Positions 43,243-54,521 are shown, numbered from the stretch's first letter. The stretch: 64,000 nt of DNA from Kluyvera genomosp. 3 (GCA_002211745.1 CP022114.1:930001-994000), one strand, 5' to 3'. The notes: a model not told the origin generated them from the sequence alone. Made by a program: numbers and translations.

Positions 43243-43380
43243 CTGTATCTCCTGGAGGAAGGAAAAATGCTAATTTTTTAGTCAAATAAAGTGAAAAAAA
43301 ATAAAAACGTAATATTAAATTTTAGAAGTATTGGTTTTTTTGTGATTTTTACCCAACACCATTTTCGACGAGCGCAAATG

Positions 43381-43401
43381 TACATTTAACTGGTAAATGT
43401 A
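43381..43401. promoter_or_regulatory. Perfect inverted repeat TACATTTA-N5-TAAATGTA upstream of sdaC
   Basis: Two 8-bp arms separated by ACTGG lie about 140 bp before the sdaC start codon. The dyad length of 21 bp fits a dimeric regulator. I cannot name the protein. It is not the CRP or Lrp consensus. Confidence 0.5.
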
Positions 43402-43686
43402 TCAGTGATCACGATCCCAAATGTAATAATCCACTTTTAGCAGGGTTATTGCAGGTCTTTTTACTGTAATAACCTTTTTAGTGAAAATTTATGGTCGCGA
43501 AGGCTAGCATTCGCAGTATGTGTGGTAAATGGGGAGGGGCTAAATACGATGTTTTTGCTGATAAAAATGATGGAAATGGCGTTTTTTAGCGCCGAATCAT
43601 AATTATTGCTAATAATATGCGGTTGCATATAGCACGCAAACGATTGGCTTTGTGCGAATTAGGGTGTTTATGCGTGCGGTTTGAGA

Positions 43687-43713
43687 GAAAAACCGGCGGT
43701 GAGGACCGCCGGT
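43687..43713 (-). terminator. Terminator of ppnN
   Basis: ACCGGCGGT-CCTC-ACCGCCGGT is a perfect 9-bp stem. On the minus strand it is followed by TTTTT, and it lies 28 bp after the ppnN stop. Confidence 0.8.
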
Positions 43714-43740
43714 AAGTAGTGAAATGCGCTGCGAATAGTA

Positions 43741-45104
43741 TCAGGCGCAGATTTCGTAGCAGGGTATATAGGCGGAGCCAGGCAACTTCATGCGGTGTTG
43801 CGCCACGAAGCCCTGTAGCAGTTCATCCATGCGGCGCATCATCTCTTTGTCGCCGTGAATTTTGTACGGACCAAACTCTTCGATAGCGCGAATGCCTACT
43901 TCCTTCACGTTGCCCGCCACGATGCCTGAGAAGGCGCGGCGCAGGTCTGCGGCCAGCACTTCAACCGGTTGATCCGGATAAAGCTTGAGGTTTGCCATGT
44001 TCTCGTGCGACGGCTCAAACGGCATTTGCAGGTCTGGCGCAATGCGCATCGACCAGTTGAAGCTGTAGGCGTCGCCAGTATCGCGGCGGTTCTCTTTCAC
44101 CAGCGGCATCGCTTTTTTCATCTGGCGCGCCACTTCCACTTCATCATCAATGATGATCTTATAGTGGCGACGCGCGCCTTCGCCAGCGTATGCACCACGA
44201 ACTCGTCGAGCACGCGGAAGTAGTCGGCGCTCTCTTTCGGGCCGGTGAGGATAAGTGGCAGTACCTGGTCTTTATTCGCCGGGTTCATCAGGATACCCAG
44301 CAGATACAGCAGCTCTTCCGCAGTACCTACGCCGCCTGGAAAGATGATTATCCCGTGGGCAATACGGACAAACGCTTCCAGGCGCTTTTCGATATCCGGC
44401 ATGATGATCAGTTCGTTCACCAGCGGGTTTGGCGGCTCAGCGGCAATAATCGACGGTTCGGTCATGCCGATAAAGCGCCCTTCTTTGTAGCGCTGCTGCG
44501 CATGGCCGACCGCGGCGCCCTTCATTGGCGCTTCCATCGCGCCAGGACCGCAGCCGGTGCAGATGTTTAACTCACGCAGGCCAAGCTGGTTACCCACGCG
44601 ACGCGCGTAGAGGTACTCGTTTTCGTTGATCGAGTGACCGCCCCAGCACACCACCATGCTCGGCGCTTCGCCCACGTGCAGCGCGCGCGCGTTGCGCAGA
44701 ATGGAGAACACCAGGTTGGTGATATGGGCGGAGCTTTCCAGATCGAGATTCGGGAAGCGTACGGTGTTATGAATCTGCCCGTAAACGAACAGAATATCGC
44801 GCAGCACGGCGAACAGGTTGGCCTGGAGCGAGCGGATAATGCGCCCGTCGACGAACGCCTCTTCCGGCGGATTAATCAGTTCGAGCTTAACGCCGCGTTC
44901 GCGGCGCAGCACGTTAATATCGAAGCTTTCGAAGCGGGACAGCAGCTCTTTACTGTTATCGGTCAGGCTGCCTGAGTTCAGTACGGCCAATGAGCAGTTG
45001 CGGAACAATTGATACAGGTCGGTGCTGGCCGTGCGTTTAAGCATGTCGACTTCCAGCTGCGACAACATATCCATTGAGCCAAGCGGGCTAATATGTGTAA
45101 TCAA
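43741..45104 (-). CDS. ppnN: Pyrimidine/purine nucleotide 5'-monophosphate nucleosidase PpnN, one frame break
   Basis: A LOG-family nucleosidase, activated by (p)ppGpp, that hydrolyses nucleoside monophosphates to base and ribose phosphate. The catalytic motif is [19 protein letters not shown] (PGGxGTxxE). The start [20 protein letters not shown] matches E. coli. A base is missing at about 44182; restored it reads [17 protein letters not shown] and gives 454 residues, as in E. coli. It lies downstream of queF on the same strand, with its own promoter space of 117 bp. Confidence 0.94.
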
Positions 45105-45221
45105 GTGGACTCCTTAACGGGACGAAAATCGTCTTCCTTAGTGATTACAATAGCCTCGCTGGCTTGTTTACTACAACCTCAGTCGCGGAACAATGTGCGC
45201 ATTATTGAGAAATTGTTCAGC

Positions 45222-46067
45222 TTACTGGCGCACCAGACGGCCAATTGCCGGCACAAATTCACCGTTTGCCCGCCACGGGTTGATATCCAGCCCGCCGCGG
45301 CGAGTGTATCGCGCGTAGACGCTCAGGCTCTCCGGCGCGCAGAAGCGCAGAATATCGTTGAAGATACGCTCGACGCACTGCTCGTGGAACTCGTTGTGAT
45401 GGCGGAAAGAGACCAGATAGCGCAGCAGCTTTTCCCGGTCGATCTGTGGGCCACGGTATTGAATTTGTACAGAACCCCAGTCCGGCTGGTGGGTGATCAG
45501 GCAGTTTGATTTCAACAGATGGCTGACCAGCGTTTCCTGCACCACTTTCTGGCCGGCTGCGCCGTCGAGGTAGTCGGCGTTGAACTGGTAGTTATCAATC
45601 TCGATATCCTGGTCATCAATACAGCTGCCATGGAAATGGGCAATCGGCTGGCCTTCAATCTCATCAAGGCGGTAGAGGGCCACCGTCACGTTGCCCTCGG
45701 CGCAGGCGCTCAGGTCGCGTTGCAGCGTTTCCTGCACGTCTTCCCAACGGGCGAAACGCGTCTGGTTGAAGCTGTTGAGGTAGAGCTTAAAGCTCTTTGA
45801 CTCGACCAGGTTCACCGTGTCGTGGCTCAGCTCGACGTGGCCGACCGCGACCTGGGGCAGGCCTTTGGCGTTGAGCCAGGAAAGCTCGTACAGCGTCCAG
45901 ATATCCGCGCCGTGGAAGGGCAGGGAATCGGCGTGCAGCCCGAGCGGATCGCGGTTCAGGCTGCGCGGAACGCCCTGTAGCAGGCTGGCGTCGTAGGTAT
46001 CGCGGTAATCTGTGGTTTTACCGAGCGTCAGGCCGGCAAGCGCCTGATGGTTATCATAAGAAGACAT
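45222..46067 (-). CDS. queF: NADPH-dependent 7-cyano-7-deazaguanine reductase QueF
   Basis: Reduces preQ0 to preQ1 in queuosine tRNA modification. It has 281 residues (E. coli 282), the long bimodular form. The substrate motif is [17 protein letters not shown], the catalytic Cys is in [16 protein letters not shown] with the Asp in the same stretch, and [11 protein letters not shown] and [13 protein letters not shown] are conserved. The frame is intact. It is divergent from syd. Confidence 0.95.
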   Translation of the reverse strand: MSSYDNHQALAGLTLGKTTDYRDTYDASLLQGVPRSLNRDPLGLHADSLPFHGADIWTLYELSWLNAKGLPQVAVGHVELSHDTVNLVESKSFKLYLNSFNQTRFARWEDVQETLQRDLSACAEGNVTVALYRLDEIEGQPIAHFHGSCIDDQDIEIDNYQFNADYLDGAAGQKVVQETLVSHLLKSNCLITHQPDWGSVQIQYRGPQIDREKLLRYLVSFRHHNEFHEQCVERIFNDILRFCAPESLSVYARYTRRGGLDINPWRANGEFVPAIGRLVRQ

Positions 46068-46136
46068 GTTTCACCGTTATAAAGCAGGTACACTATGGCT
46101 TCTAGTGTATCCTGGCTAACCTGAAGAGAGAAATTC

Positions 46137-46681
46137 GTGGATCAGCAGACTGCAGACGCATTACACGCCTTTACCCAACGCTATTGCGATGCCTGGCAGC
46201 GCACCTATAACAGCCTGCCGCGCAGCGAAGAGCTTTACGGCATCCCGTCGCCATGCCAGGTTTCGACGAGCGGCGACGCGGTCTTCTGGCAACCGCGGGA
46301 CTTTGACGGTGAACCGAATGTAAATGGCGTTGAACGGGCAATGGATATTGTGGTACAACAACCCATTCACACCTATTATACCACTCAGTATGCGGGTGAT
46401 ATGCAAGCGCTTTTCATGGGCGATGCCCTGACGCTGCTGCAGGTGTGGAGCCCGACGACTTCCGTCGCGTGCAGGAAAACCTGATTGGTCACCTGGTCAC
46501 GCAGAAGCGCCTGAAGTTGTCGCCGACGCTGTTTATCGCCACGCTGGACAGCGAACTTGACGTGATTTCCGTCTGTAACGTGACCGGTGAAGTGGTCAAA
46601 GAGACGCTCGGAACGCGCAATCGCCTGCCTCTGGCCTCCTCCCTTGCGAGTTTCCTGACTCAACTTGAGCCTATTCTGTAA
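46137..46681 (+). CDS. syd: SecY-interacting protein Syd, one frame break
   Basis: A cytoplasmic-face protein that binds SecY and can monitor assembly of the SecYEG channel. The start is GTG 46137 ([20 protein letters not shown]), supported by GAGAG upstream. The C run at 46451-46453 is one base short; restored it reads [20 protein letters not shown] and gives 181 residues, equal to E. coli. csrB follows downstream on the same strand. Confidence 0.93.
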
Positions 46682-46890
46682 GACAGTTTGCCCATCCCTT
46701 TGTGAGAGATCTCTTACACGCACTGTGAGAGATCGCCAGATTATAAGTAAGACTCTTATCCCTATGTTTTAGTAATTTCGTTTTATATCAATATGATAAT
46801 TGTTCTATAAGGTGATTTTCTTGCGTGTAAGCCTTAAGGGATTGTCTGAGGGCGCTTGTAAGACGAAGCGAAATAGCGGATTCTATCTAC

Positions 46891-47255
46891 GTCGACAGGG
46901 AGTCGCACAATGAAGTGAACATCAGGATGATGACGCTTCATAGGACACACCGGGAAGGTGATTCAAGGAAAGGCTTCAGGATGAAGCAAAAGGATAGCGC
47001 AGGAACGCGTTAAAGGACACCTCCAGGACGGAGAACGAGAGCCAGACAGGATATCTGGTGGATCAGGAAGATCAGGACACACTCAAGGATTGGGTGAAAT
47101 CACATCGGGGTGGTGTGATGCAGGAAGCAACCGTTTAGGGACGAACTGGTCAGGAGACCACAGGAAAAGTTGTCACGGACGAGCAGGGAGCACTAAAAGT
47201 AGCTGGATTGCTGCGAAACGAACCGGGGCACTGTTTTTACAGTGCCCCTTTTTTT
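46891..47255 (+). ncRNA. csrB: CsrB small RNA (CsrA sponge)
   Basis: Sequesters the translational regulator CsrA. The 5' end GTCGACAGGGAGTC (46891) and the 3' terminator match the E. coli CsrB ends, and the roughly 365-nt length agrees (369 in E. coli). About twenty GGA triplets, mostly as AGGA or AGGGA in hairpin loops, are spread along the RNA. It sits between syd and yqcC, the conserved place. Transcription is normally driven by BarA-UvrY, and barA is also in this window at 51713-54465. Confidence 0.95.
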
Positions 47256-47256
47256 G
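47224..47256 (+). terminator. Rho-independent terminator of csrB
   Basis: GGGGCACTG-TTTTTA-CAGTGCCCC forms a 9-bp stem followed by seven T residues. Confidence 0.92.
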
Positions 47257-47310
47257 TTTCCCGCCAACTAGTGGTATCCTGCGCGCGATTTTCATTCCTC
47301 AGAGGTTTCC

Positions 47311-47640
47311 ATGACACGCCACGACAGCCTACGCGACCAACTACTGCTTATTGAAACGCTGCTGCGTCAGCATCAGCACTGGCAGGAGACGGCGCCGAAC
47401 GAAAGCGCCTTTGCCAGCGAACAGCCGTTCTGCATGGACACCCTGGAGCCGCTGGAGTGGCTCCAGTGGGTGCTGATCCCGCGCATGCATCAGCTGCTGG
47501 ATAGCGAAATGCCGCTGCCAAAAGATTTTGCCATCGCGCCGTATTACGAAATGGCGCTCGACGCCGCGCATCCGCTGCGCGCGATTATCCTGCCGCCGCT
47601 TGAGCAGCTGGATGCCTTCTTTACGAGCGATCCCCACTGA
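47311..47640 (+). CDS. yqcC: YqcC family protein
   Basis: A 109-residue protein of the YqcC (DUF446) family, equal in length to the E. coli protein. It is mostly helical, with the conserved FCMDTLEPLEWLQWVLIPRM and ALDAAHPLRAIILPPLEQLD. Its function is not established. It shares one base with the truC start, which suggests coupled translation with the pseudouridine synthase gene, an arrangement kept across enterobacteria. Confidence 0.92.
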   Translation: MTRHDSLRDQLLLIETLLRQHQHWQETAPNESAFASEQPFCMDTLEPLEWLQWVLIPRMHQLLDSEMPLPKDFAIAPYYEMALDAAHPLRAIILPPLEQLDAFFTSDPH

Positions 47641-48420
47641 TGCTGGAAATTATCTACCAGGACGAATGGTTGGTGGCGGTGAACAAACCGTCAGGCTGGT
47701 TGGTGCATCGCAGCTGGCTCGATCGCGATGAAAAAGTGGTGGTGATGCAGACGGTACGTGACCAGATTGGCCAGCACGTCTTTACCGCCATCGCCTCGAC
47801 CGTCCGACCTCCGGCGTGCTGCTGATGGGGCTGTCCAGCGAAGCCGGACGGCTGCTGGCGCAGCAGTTCGAACAGCATCAAATTCACAAGCGCTACCACA
47901 CCATTGTGCGCGGCTGGCTGGCTGATGAAGCGGTGCTGGACTACCCGCTGGTGGAAGAGCTGGATAAAATCGCCGACAAGTTTGCCCGTGAGAATAAGGA
48001 TCCACAGCCAGCGGTCACTCACTACCGGGAATGGCGACGGTGGAAATGCCGGTCGCGACGGGCCGCTACCCGACCACGCGCTACGGCCTGGTAGAGCTGG
48101 ACCCACGAACCGGCCGCAAACACCAACTGCGCCGCCATCTGGCACATCTGCGTCATCCGATTATTGGCGACAGCAAGCATGGCGACCTGCGCCAGAACCG
48201 CAGCGCGGCGGAGCATTTCGGCTGCAACCGCCTGATGCTGCACGCCAGCGAACTCTCGATGACCCATCCGTTTACCGGCGAACCGCTGACGATTCGCGCC
48301 GGGCTCGACGACGTCTGGATGCAGGCTTTATCACATTTCGGCTGGCGCGGGCTTCTCCCTGAGAATGAAAGGGTTGAGTTTGTCGCCGACTGCGGTCAGG
48401 ATGAAGCTATCCAGAAGTAA
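47640..48420 (+). CDS. truC: tRNA pseudouridine(65) synthase TruC, two frame breaks
   Basis: A RluA-family enzyme that makes pseudouridine at position 65 of tRNA-Ile and tRNA-Asp. The N-terminal YQDEWLVAVNKPSGWLVHRS is typical. The catalytic Asp lies in HRLDRPTSGV, and the first break (about 47789, CCC to CC) falls exactly there. The second is at 48027-48029. With both bases restored the protein is 260 residues, equal to E. coli, with YGLVELDPRTGRKHQLRRHL intact. Loss of the catalytic motif by error, not by mutation, is the simpler reading. Confidence 0.93.
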
Positions 48421-48435
48421 ACAGGGAGTTAAATC

Positions 48436-48879
48436 ATGGCTGAAGTAGGGATTTTTGTCGGCACCATGTACGGCAATTCGCTGCTGGTGGCGGAAGAAGC
48501 GCAAACCATTCTCGGCGGTCTCGGGCATCAGGCGAAAGTCTTTGAAGACCCGACGGTGGCGGATTGGGAAAGCTACACCGGTAAATACGCGCTGGTGGTG
48601 ACCTCCACCACCGGTCAGGGTGACCTGCCGGATAGTATCGTGCCGCTGTTTAACGATCTCCAGGATATGTACCAGCCGCATCTGCGCTACGGTATTATCG
48701 CGCTGGGCGATAGCACTTACGCGAACTTCTGCGGCGGCGGCAAGCGCTTTGACGCGCTGTTGCAGGAACAGGGCGCGCAGCGGATTGGCGACATGCTGAT
48801 GATCGATGCCTCCGAAGACCCGGAACCGGAGAGCGTCTCCAATCCATGGGTCGAGCAGTGGGCAACGCTGCTTAAATAA
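48436..48879 (+). CDS. yqcA: Flavodoxin YqcA
   Basis: A short-chain FMN-binding flavodoxin. The phosphate-binding loop is [17 protein letters not shown], and [17 protein letters not shown] and [18 protein letters not shown] bind the isoalloxazine ring. It has 147 residues (E. coli 149) and an intact frame. It follows truC by 15 bp. Its physiological electron partner is not established. Confidence 0.94.
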   Translation: MAEVGIFVGTMYGNSLLVAEEAQTILGGLGHQAKVFEDPTVADWESYTGKYALVVTSTTGQGDLPDSIVPLFNDLQDMYQPHLRYGIIALGDSTYANFCGGGKRFDALLQEQGAQRIGDMLMIDASEDPEPESVSNPWVEQWATLLK

Positions 48880-48898
48880 GCAAGGTTTATCCTCTTTC

Positions 48899-48920
48899 CG
48901 GTGCGGCGTCGTCGCACCGG
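48899..48920 (+). terminator. Hairpin after yqcA (probable terminator)
   Basis: CCGGTGCG-GCGTCG-T-CGCACCGG gives an 8-bp stem just after the stop. The following CTGCTATTTGTTC is only moderately T-rich. Confidence 0.55.
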
Positions 48921-48971
48921 CTGCTATTTGTTCATTTACCACATCGTTGAATAATATTCCCCGTTAATATT

Positions 48972-48983
48972 GTGCATTTGCAC
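48972..48983. promoter_or_regulatory. Small palindrome GTGCA-TT-TGCAC upstream of gudD
   Basis: An inverted repeat about 150 bp before the gudD start. It could be an operator for a sugar-acid regulator such as CdaR, but I cannot match it to a known site. Confidence 0.3.
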
Positions 48984-49129
48984 GATGAGCTGCCGCACGC
49001 CTGTTTCTATACTGTTGTTAGCCATAATAATAACGATTGCCAGATTTCTCGCTCCTGACGTGTCGGGCTGGGCATGTTAATACCCGTGCTCTGTTTACGG
49101 CCGTCGACCCAGTAGACAAGGATTTAACC

Positions 49130-50465
49130 ATGACCATTCACACTTCCACGCCCGTTGTCACGTCCATGCAGGTGATTCCCGTTGCCGGACGCGACAGCAT
49201 GCTGATGAACCTGAGCGGGGCACATGCGCCGTTCTTTACCCGAAATATCGTGATAATTCAGGATAATGCCGGGCACAAGGGCGTGGGGAGATTCCGGCGG
49301 CGAAAAGATTCGCGCCACCCTGGAAGAATCTATCCCGCTGGTGGTGGGGAAAACGCTCGGCGAGTACAAAAACGTCCTGAACCGCGTGCGTGCGGCTTTT
49401 GCCGACCGCGATGCCAGCGGGCGCGGCCTGCAAACCTTCGACTTACGCACCACGATTCATGTTGTGACCGCCATTGAATCGGCCATGCTTGATCTGCTGG
49501 GCCAGCATTTGGGAGTGAATGTGGCCTCGCTGCTTGGCGAGGGTCAACAGCGTAGTGAAGTGGAAATGCTTGGCTATCTGTTCTTCATCGGTAACCGCAA
49601 GGCGACGCCGCTGCCGTATCAGAGCCAGCCGGATGAGCAGTGCGACTGGTACCGCCTGCGCCACGATGAGGCGATGACCCGGATGCCGTTGTACGTCTGG
49701 CGGAGGCCGCGTATGAAAAATACGGTTTTAACGACTTCAAACTGAAGGGCGGCGTGATGGCGGCGAAGAAGAGGCGGAATCGATCGTCGCGCTGGCAAAG
49801 CGTTTCCCGCAGGCACGTGTAACGCTGGATCCGAACGGCGCATGGTCGCTCGATGAAGCGATCAAAATCGGTAAGTACCTGAAAGGGACGCTGGCCTATG
49901 CTGAAGATCCGTGCGGCGCCGAGCAGGGCTTCTCCGGCCGTGAAGTGATGGCGGAATTCCGCCGCGCGACCGGCCTGCCGACCGCCACCAACATGATTGC
50001 CACCGACTGGCGGCAGATGGGGCATACGCTGGCGCTGCAATCGGTGGATATTCCGCTGGCGGATCCGCACTTCTGGACCATGCAAGGCTCGGTACGCGTG
50101 GCGCAGTTGTGCCATGAATTCGGCCTGACCTGGGGCTCGCACTCCAATAACCACTTCGATATTTCGCTGGCGATGTTCACTCACGTCGCCGCCGCTGCGC
50201 CGGGAAAAATTACCGCCATTGACACCCACTGGATCTGGCAGGAAGGTAATCAGCGCCTGACCAAAGCGCCGTTTGAAATTAAAAACGGTAAGGTGCAAGT
50301 GCCTGATACACCGGGCTGGGCGTTGTGCTGGATATGGACCAGGTGATGCAGGCTAACGCGCTGTATCAACAATACGGCCTGGGCGCGCGCGATGATGCCA
50401 TGGGAATGCAGTACCTGATCCCAAACTGGACATTTGATAACAAACGCCCCTGCATGGTGCGCTAA
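49130..50465 (+). CDS. gudD: Glucarate dehydratase GudD, five frame breaks
   Basis: An enolase-superfamily enzyme that converts D-glucarate to 5-keto-4-deoxy-D-glucarate. Visible features: [20 protein letters not shown] at the start, FNDFKLKGG with the catalytic Lys, [14 protein letters not shown] and [18 protein letters not shown] with metal ligands, [13 protein letters not shown], and the His region [19 protein letters not shown]. It matches GudD more closely than its paralogue GudX. Bases are missing at 49285-49288, about 49297, 49678-49680, about 49762 and 50313-50315. Restored length is 446 residues, as in E. coli. Confidence 0.93.
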
Positions 50466-50498
50466 GCTTACTGCCGCCACTTCGCACAAGGACAGCTT

Positions 50499-51633
50499 AT
50501 GAAGATTGTGATTGCCCGGACTCATACAAGGAAAGCCTGAGCGCCCTCGAGGTCGCCAGTGCGATTGAAGCGGGATTTCGCGAGATCTACCCGGACGCCG
50601 AGTACATCAAGCTTCCGGTTGCCGATGGCGGAGAAGGGACCGTCGAGGCCATGGTGGCGGCAACACAAGGGCGGGTGGTTGAGGTTGCGGTGACCGGCCC
50701 GCTCGGTGAGCCAGTGCAGGGCTTTTATGGCATCTCCGGCGATGAATCCTGCGCATTTATTGAAATGGCGGCGGCCAGCGGGCTGGAGCTTTTACCTCCC
50801 GCCGCGCGTAACCCGCTAAAAACAACCTCGTGGGGCACCGGAGAGCTGATTCGCCATGCGCTGGATCTTGGCGTGACGCGGATGATTATCGGCATTGGCG
50901 GTAGCGCCACCAACGACGGCGGCGCAGGCATGGTGCAGGCGCTTGGCGCGCAGCTACTGACCGCTAACGGCCAGCCGATTGCGCCCGGTGGCGCGGGGCT
51001 GTCGACGCTGGCAACGATTGACATCAGCGGTCTGGATCCGCGCCTGGCGCAATGCCGCATTGATGTTGCCTGTGATGTGACGAACCCGCTGGTCGGTGAT
51101 GAAGGGCGTCGGCGGTATTTGGACCGCAGAAAGGCGCGACGCCAGAGATGGTTGTGCAGCTCGACCGTGCATTGGCGCACTATGCCGGGCAAATTGCGCA
51201 AGATTTAGATCTTGATGTGCTGACGCTGGAAGGCGGCGGTGCGGCAGGAGGGATGGGGCGGCGCTGTACGCATTTTGCGGCGCAAACCTGAGACCGGGTA
51301 TTGATATTGTGACCGACGCGCTGCACCTGGATGCGCTGGTAGCCGATGCGGATCTGGTGATTACCGGGAAGGGCGTATCGATAGCCAGACGATCCACGGC
51401 AAGGTGCCGGTAGGCGTGGCGCGGGTCGCCAAACGTTATCAGATTCCGGTGATTGGCATTGCCGGTAGCCTGACGGCTGATGTGGGCGTTGTACATCAGC
51501 ATGGGCTGGATGCGGTATTTAGCGTGCTGCATCGAATCTGTTCGCTTGATGAAGCGCTGGCGGAAGCCGGGCGAATGTTCGTATGGCCGCGCGGAATATC
51601 GCGGCGACGATAAAAGTGGGACAGTCGCTGTAG
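50499..51633 (+). CDS. garK: Glycerate 2-kinase (GarK/GlxK family), five frame breaks
   Basis: Phosphorylates D-glycerate to 2-phosphoglycerate, the last step of glucarate and galactarate breakdown. Family motifs: [93 protein letters not shown], and [19 protein letters not shown]. Bases are missing at 50515-50517, 51104-51106, 51255-51258, 51366-51368 and about 51581; restored length is 379 residues (E. coli GarK 381). It lies 33 bp after gudD, so the two form one operon. The assignment between GarK and GlxK paralogues rests on this context. Confidence 0.9.
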
Positions 51634-51709
51634 GCCGGATAAGGCAACGCCGCCATCCGGCAATCACACACAAGCCTGATGGCGCTGTGCTTATCCGGCC
51701 TACAGGTTT
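51631..51709. repeat. BIME (paired REP sequences) between garK and barA
   Basis: TAGGCCGGATAAGGCAACGC, followed by CGCCATCCGG, is one REP unit. CCTGATGGCGCTGTGCTTAT, followed by CCGGCCTA, is a second in inverted orientation. The pair fills the gap between two convergent genes. The stop codon of garK (TAG) is itself the first base triplet of the repeat. Confidence 0.85.
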
Positions 51710-51712
51710 GGG

Positions 51713-54465
51713 CTAGCCCAGCATTTTCTTCGTTTCCCGCGTCACATTATCCATTTCATCCAGCAGTTCCAGCAGCTCCGGCTCCAGCTCCTCCGCCGGG
51801 TGCCGCTACGCAGCTGGCTTTCAATCAGCTGGCACAGATGTTTAAGACGCGGTACGCCGCTGTAGCCGCAGCTGCCGTGCAGTTTGTGAATGGCATCGAC
51901 CAGATTCTCCGGCTCTTCGCCGACCAACTGCTCCTCCACCTTATTGCGCACCTCCGGCAGGAAGGCGATCAGCATTTGTAGCATCTCCCGCGCCAGATCC
52001 GGCTTATAGGCGGCCTGGCGTAGCGCCAACTGCCAGTCCAGCGTGGCGTTCAGATCGATCGGCGGCTCCACCGGCGCGGACTGCGCGGGACGCGGCGGCG
52101 TAATGACGCCTGGCTTATAGCGCAGCAGCAGGTCGTGCAGACGGTTCTCTTCAATTGGCTTCGCCAGATAGTCGTTCATGCCGGCGGTCAGCAGCTTCTC
52201 TTTCTGCCCGGCAAGGGCGTGGGCGGTGACCGCAATCACCGGCGTTTGCTGCTGATGCGGAAGCTGACGAATCAGCTCACAGGCGCGAATACCGTCGATA
52301 TCCGGCATCTGGATATCCATCAGAATCAGGTCGAATTTCATCTGCTTAGCGCACTCAATCGCCTGCTGTCCGCTTTCGCACAGCTCAACGTGCTGTACCT
52401 GATCGTCCAACAGCGCGCCAATCAGTTTCAGGTTTGCCGGGTTATCGTCCACCGCCATCACCGTCATCGGCAGGCGATGCTCGGTCACCGGGACGGCCAC
52501 CTGTGTGGGCGTACTGCGGCTGAATTCCTGCAGCACCGGCAGCAGACGAGTAATGGTCAACGGCTTCAACAGGCAGGCAGCCGCACCGTTTTGTTTCAGC
52601 GACTCGGCGTCAACCTGGGCGTGACACGGCAGCGCCAGCACCAGATGGTTGGTCATGCCGAGCGCGGTACTCAGCTTATCGCGGTGAATGCTGAGGTCGC
52701 GCACCGAAACCGGTACGGCAACCAGCAGAATGTCGTAGAACTCGGTGGGCAACGCGGCAATACTTACCGCATAGACGACCTCGAGCGGCGTTGTCGCCAG
52801 CATATCCAGCGTCGCCTGCGCGGCGGCGGCATTGGCCTCCACGTAGGCGATACGCTTGCCTTGCAGGCTGCTGGTATCCGGCCCTTCAGAAATGACGTTC
52901 GGATTAAGATCGAGGTTGATATTGAACCAGAACGTTGAACCACGGTTGGGCTGGCTGTGGAAGGAGATATCGCCGCCCATCTCGCGCACCAGTTTTTGCG
53001 TGATCACCAGCCCCAGCCCGGTGCCGCCGTGACGTCGGGAGATGCTGGCATCGGCCTGGCGGAAGGCCTGGAACAAACGGGACTGATCGCGCTCCGGAAT
53101 ACCGATGCCGGTATCGCGAATCTGGACTTCAATTTGTACCTTGTTATTGCTGACGGCGCGCTGTTCTACCAGAACGTCAATGTTGCCGTTTTCGGTGAAC
53201 TTGATGGCGTTACCGACCAGATTGGTAATGACCTGCTGCAGACGCAGCGGGTCGCCGATGACGTTGTCCGGCACGTCATTTTTAATGTTCAGCGTCAGCT
53301 CAAGCCCTTTATCGTGCGCCGAATGCGCCAGCAGCGTGACCACTTCATCCAGCGAACTGCGCAGCGGGAACGGAATGCTCTCCAGCAACAGCTTGCCCGC
53401 TTCCAGCTTGGAGAAGTCGAGCACATCGTTGATGATCGCCAGCAGGTTGTTGGCCGACCGTTCGATGGTATTGAGGTGGTCGCGCTGGGTCGGATTGAGC
53501 TCGGTTTTTAAGGTCAGCCGGGTAAAGCCAATCACGCCGTTGAGCGGTGTACGCAGCTCGTGCGACATGTTGGCGAGGAACTCTGACTTGATGCGCGCCG
53601 CTTCCTGGGCGCGCTTCTTGGCGAGATCCAGTTCAACGTTTTGGATCTCCATCTGTTCGAGCGTCTCACGCAGGTCCGAAGTGGCCTGGTCGACGTTATG
53701 TTGCATCTCCTCGTGATAAGCGGCCAGCGACATGGCCATCGAGTTGATGCCGTTTTTCAGCATATCCAGCTCGCCGAGCATAAAGCCCTCAACGCGGCTG
53801 TCGAGCTGCCCGCGGCGGATCCGGTCAACGGTGTTCACCATGTTGCGAATTGGCCCGGTGACATCCTGCATTAACCGCCAGCCGAAGATCAGCGCAATGC
53901 CGATGCAGAACAGCATCATCACGCTGGAGATAAAGATCTCTTTATATTGCTGAAGCCTGACCGACTTGAGATCCAGCTCCAGCGCTACGTAGCCGAGCAT
54001 ATTGACCGGCGTTTTGGCGTCCGACTGCGGTGATTCATCCGGCGAGTAGTGCTCGGAGATAATCGGCGTGCGTAGGATCATGATATCGCCGTGGCGCGTC
54101 ACGCTCAGCCTTCGCGGGAAGGGCATGCCGCGCGGCAGCTGCAGCTCGCCAGGATCCAGTTGATAGTTTGAGGTGACGAACAGCTTGTTGTGTTCGTCAT
54201 AGACGGAGATCGCCCGTACGATATCGGAGTGGCGACGGTGCAGCACGCTTATCAACTGGCCGATCGACTCACGGTTTTGCAAATTCATACCGTATTCGCT
54301 GGAGACGGCAAGCGGCTCGATAATGCTGGCGCCGGCGTCTTCCAGTTGACGCTGCAGGTCGTTATAGCGGTGGACGACGAAGAAGATGCTGAGCAGCAAA
54401 CCGATTAATACGGTCGGCGCCAGGATCAAAATCATCATTCTTGCACGCAGGCTGTAGTTGGTCAT
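51713..54465 (-). CDS. barA: Hybrid sensor histidine kinase BarA, one frame break
   Basis: A tripartite membrane sensor that phosphorylates UvrY and thereby drives csrB transcription. Order of domains: transmembrane helix ([20 protein letters not shown]), periplasmic region, second helix, HAMP, HisKA with [19 protein letters not shown], HATPase with [13 protein letters not shown], receiver with [14 protein letters not shown], and C-terminal Hpt with [20 protein letters not shown] base is missing at 51798-51800; restored it ends [14 protein letters not shown] and totals 917 residues (E. coli 918). Its target csrB is only 4.5 kb away. Confidence 0.95.
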
Positions 54466-54521
54466 GGAGGTCCGTTGTGGGAGAATCAGTGCAATATATT
54501 TGATTGAGAAAAATCTCTACG

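Larger units (their letters stand above)
43243..43740. other. 498-bp AT-rich intergenic region between ppnN and sdaC
   Basis: No coding sequence is supported here. It holds the sdaC leader, an operator-like palindrome (43381-43401), a TGTGATTTTTACCC half-site resembling CRP (43341-43354), a GTGATCAC palindrome just after the operator, and the ppnN terminator at its right end. Confidence 0.7.
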
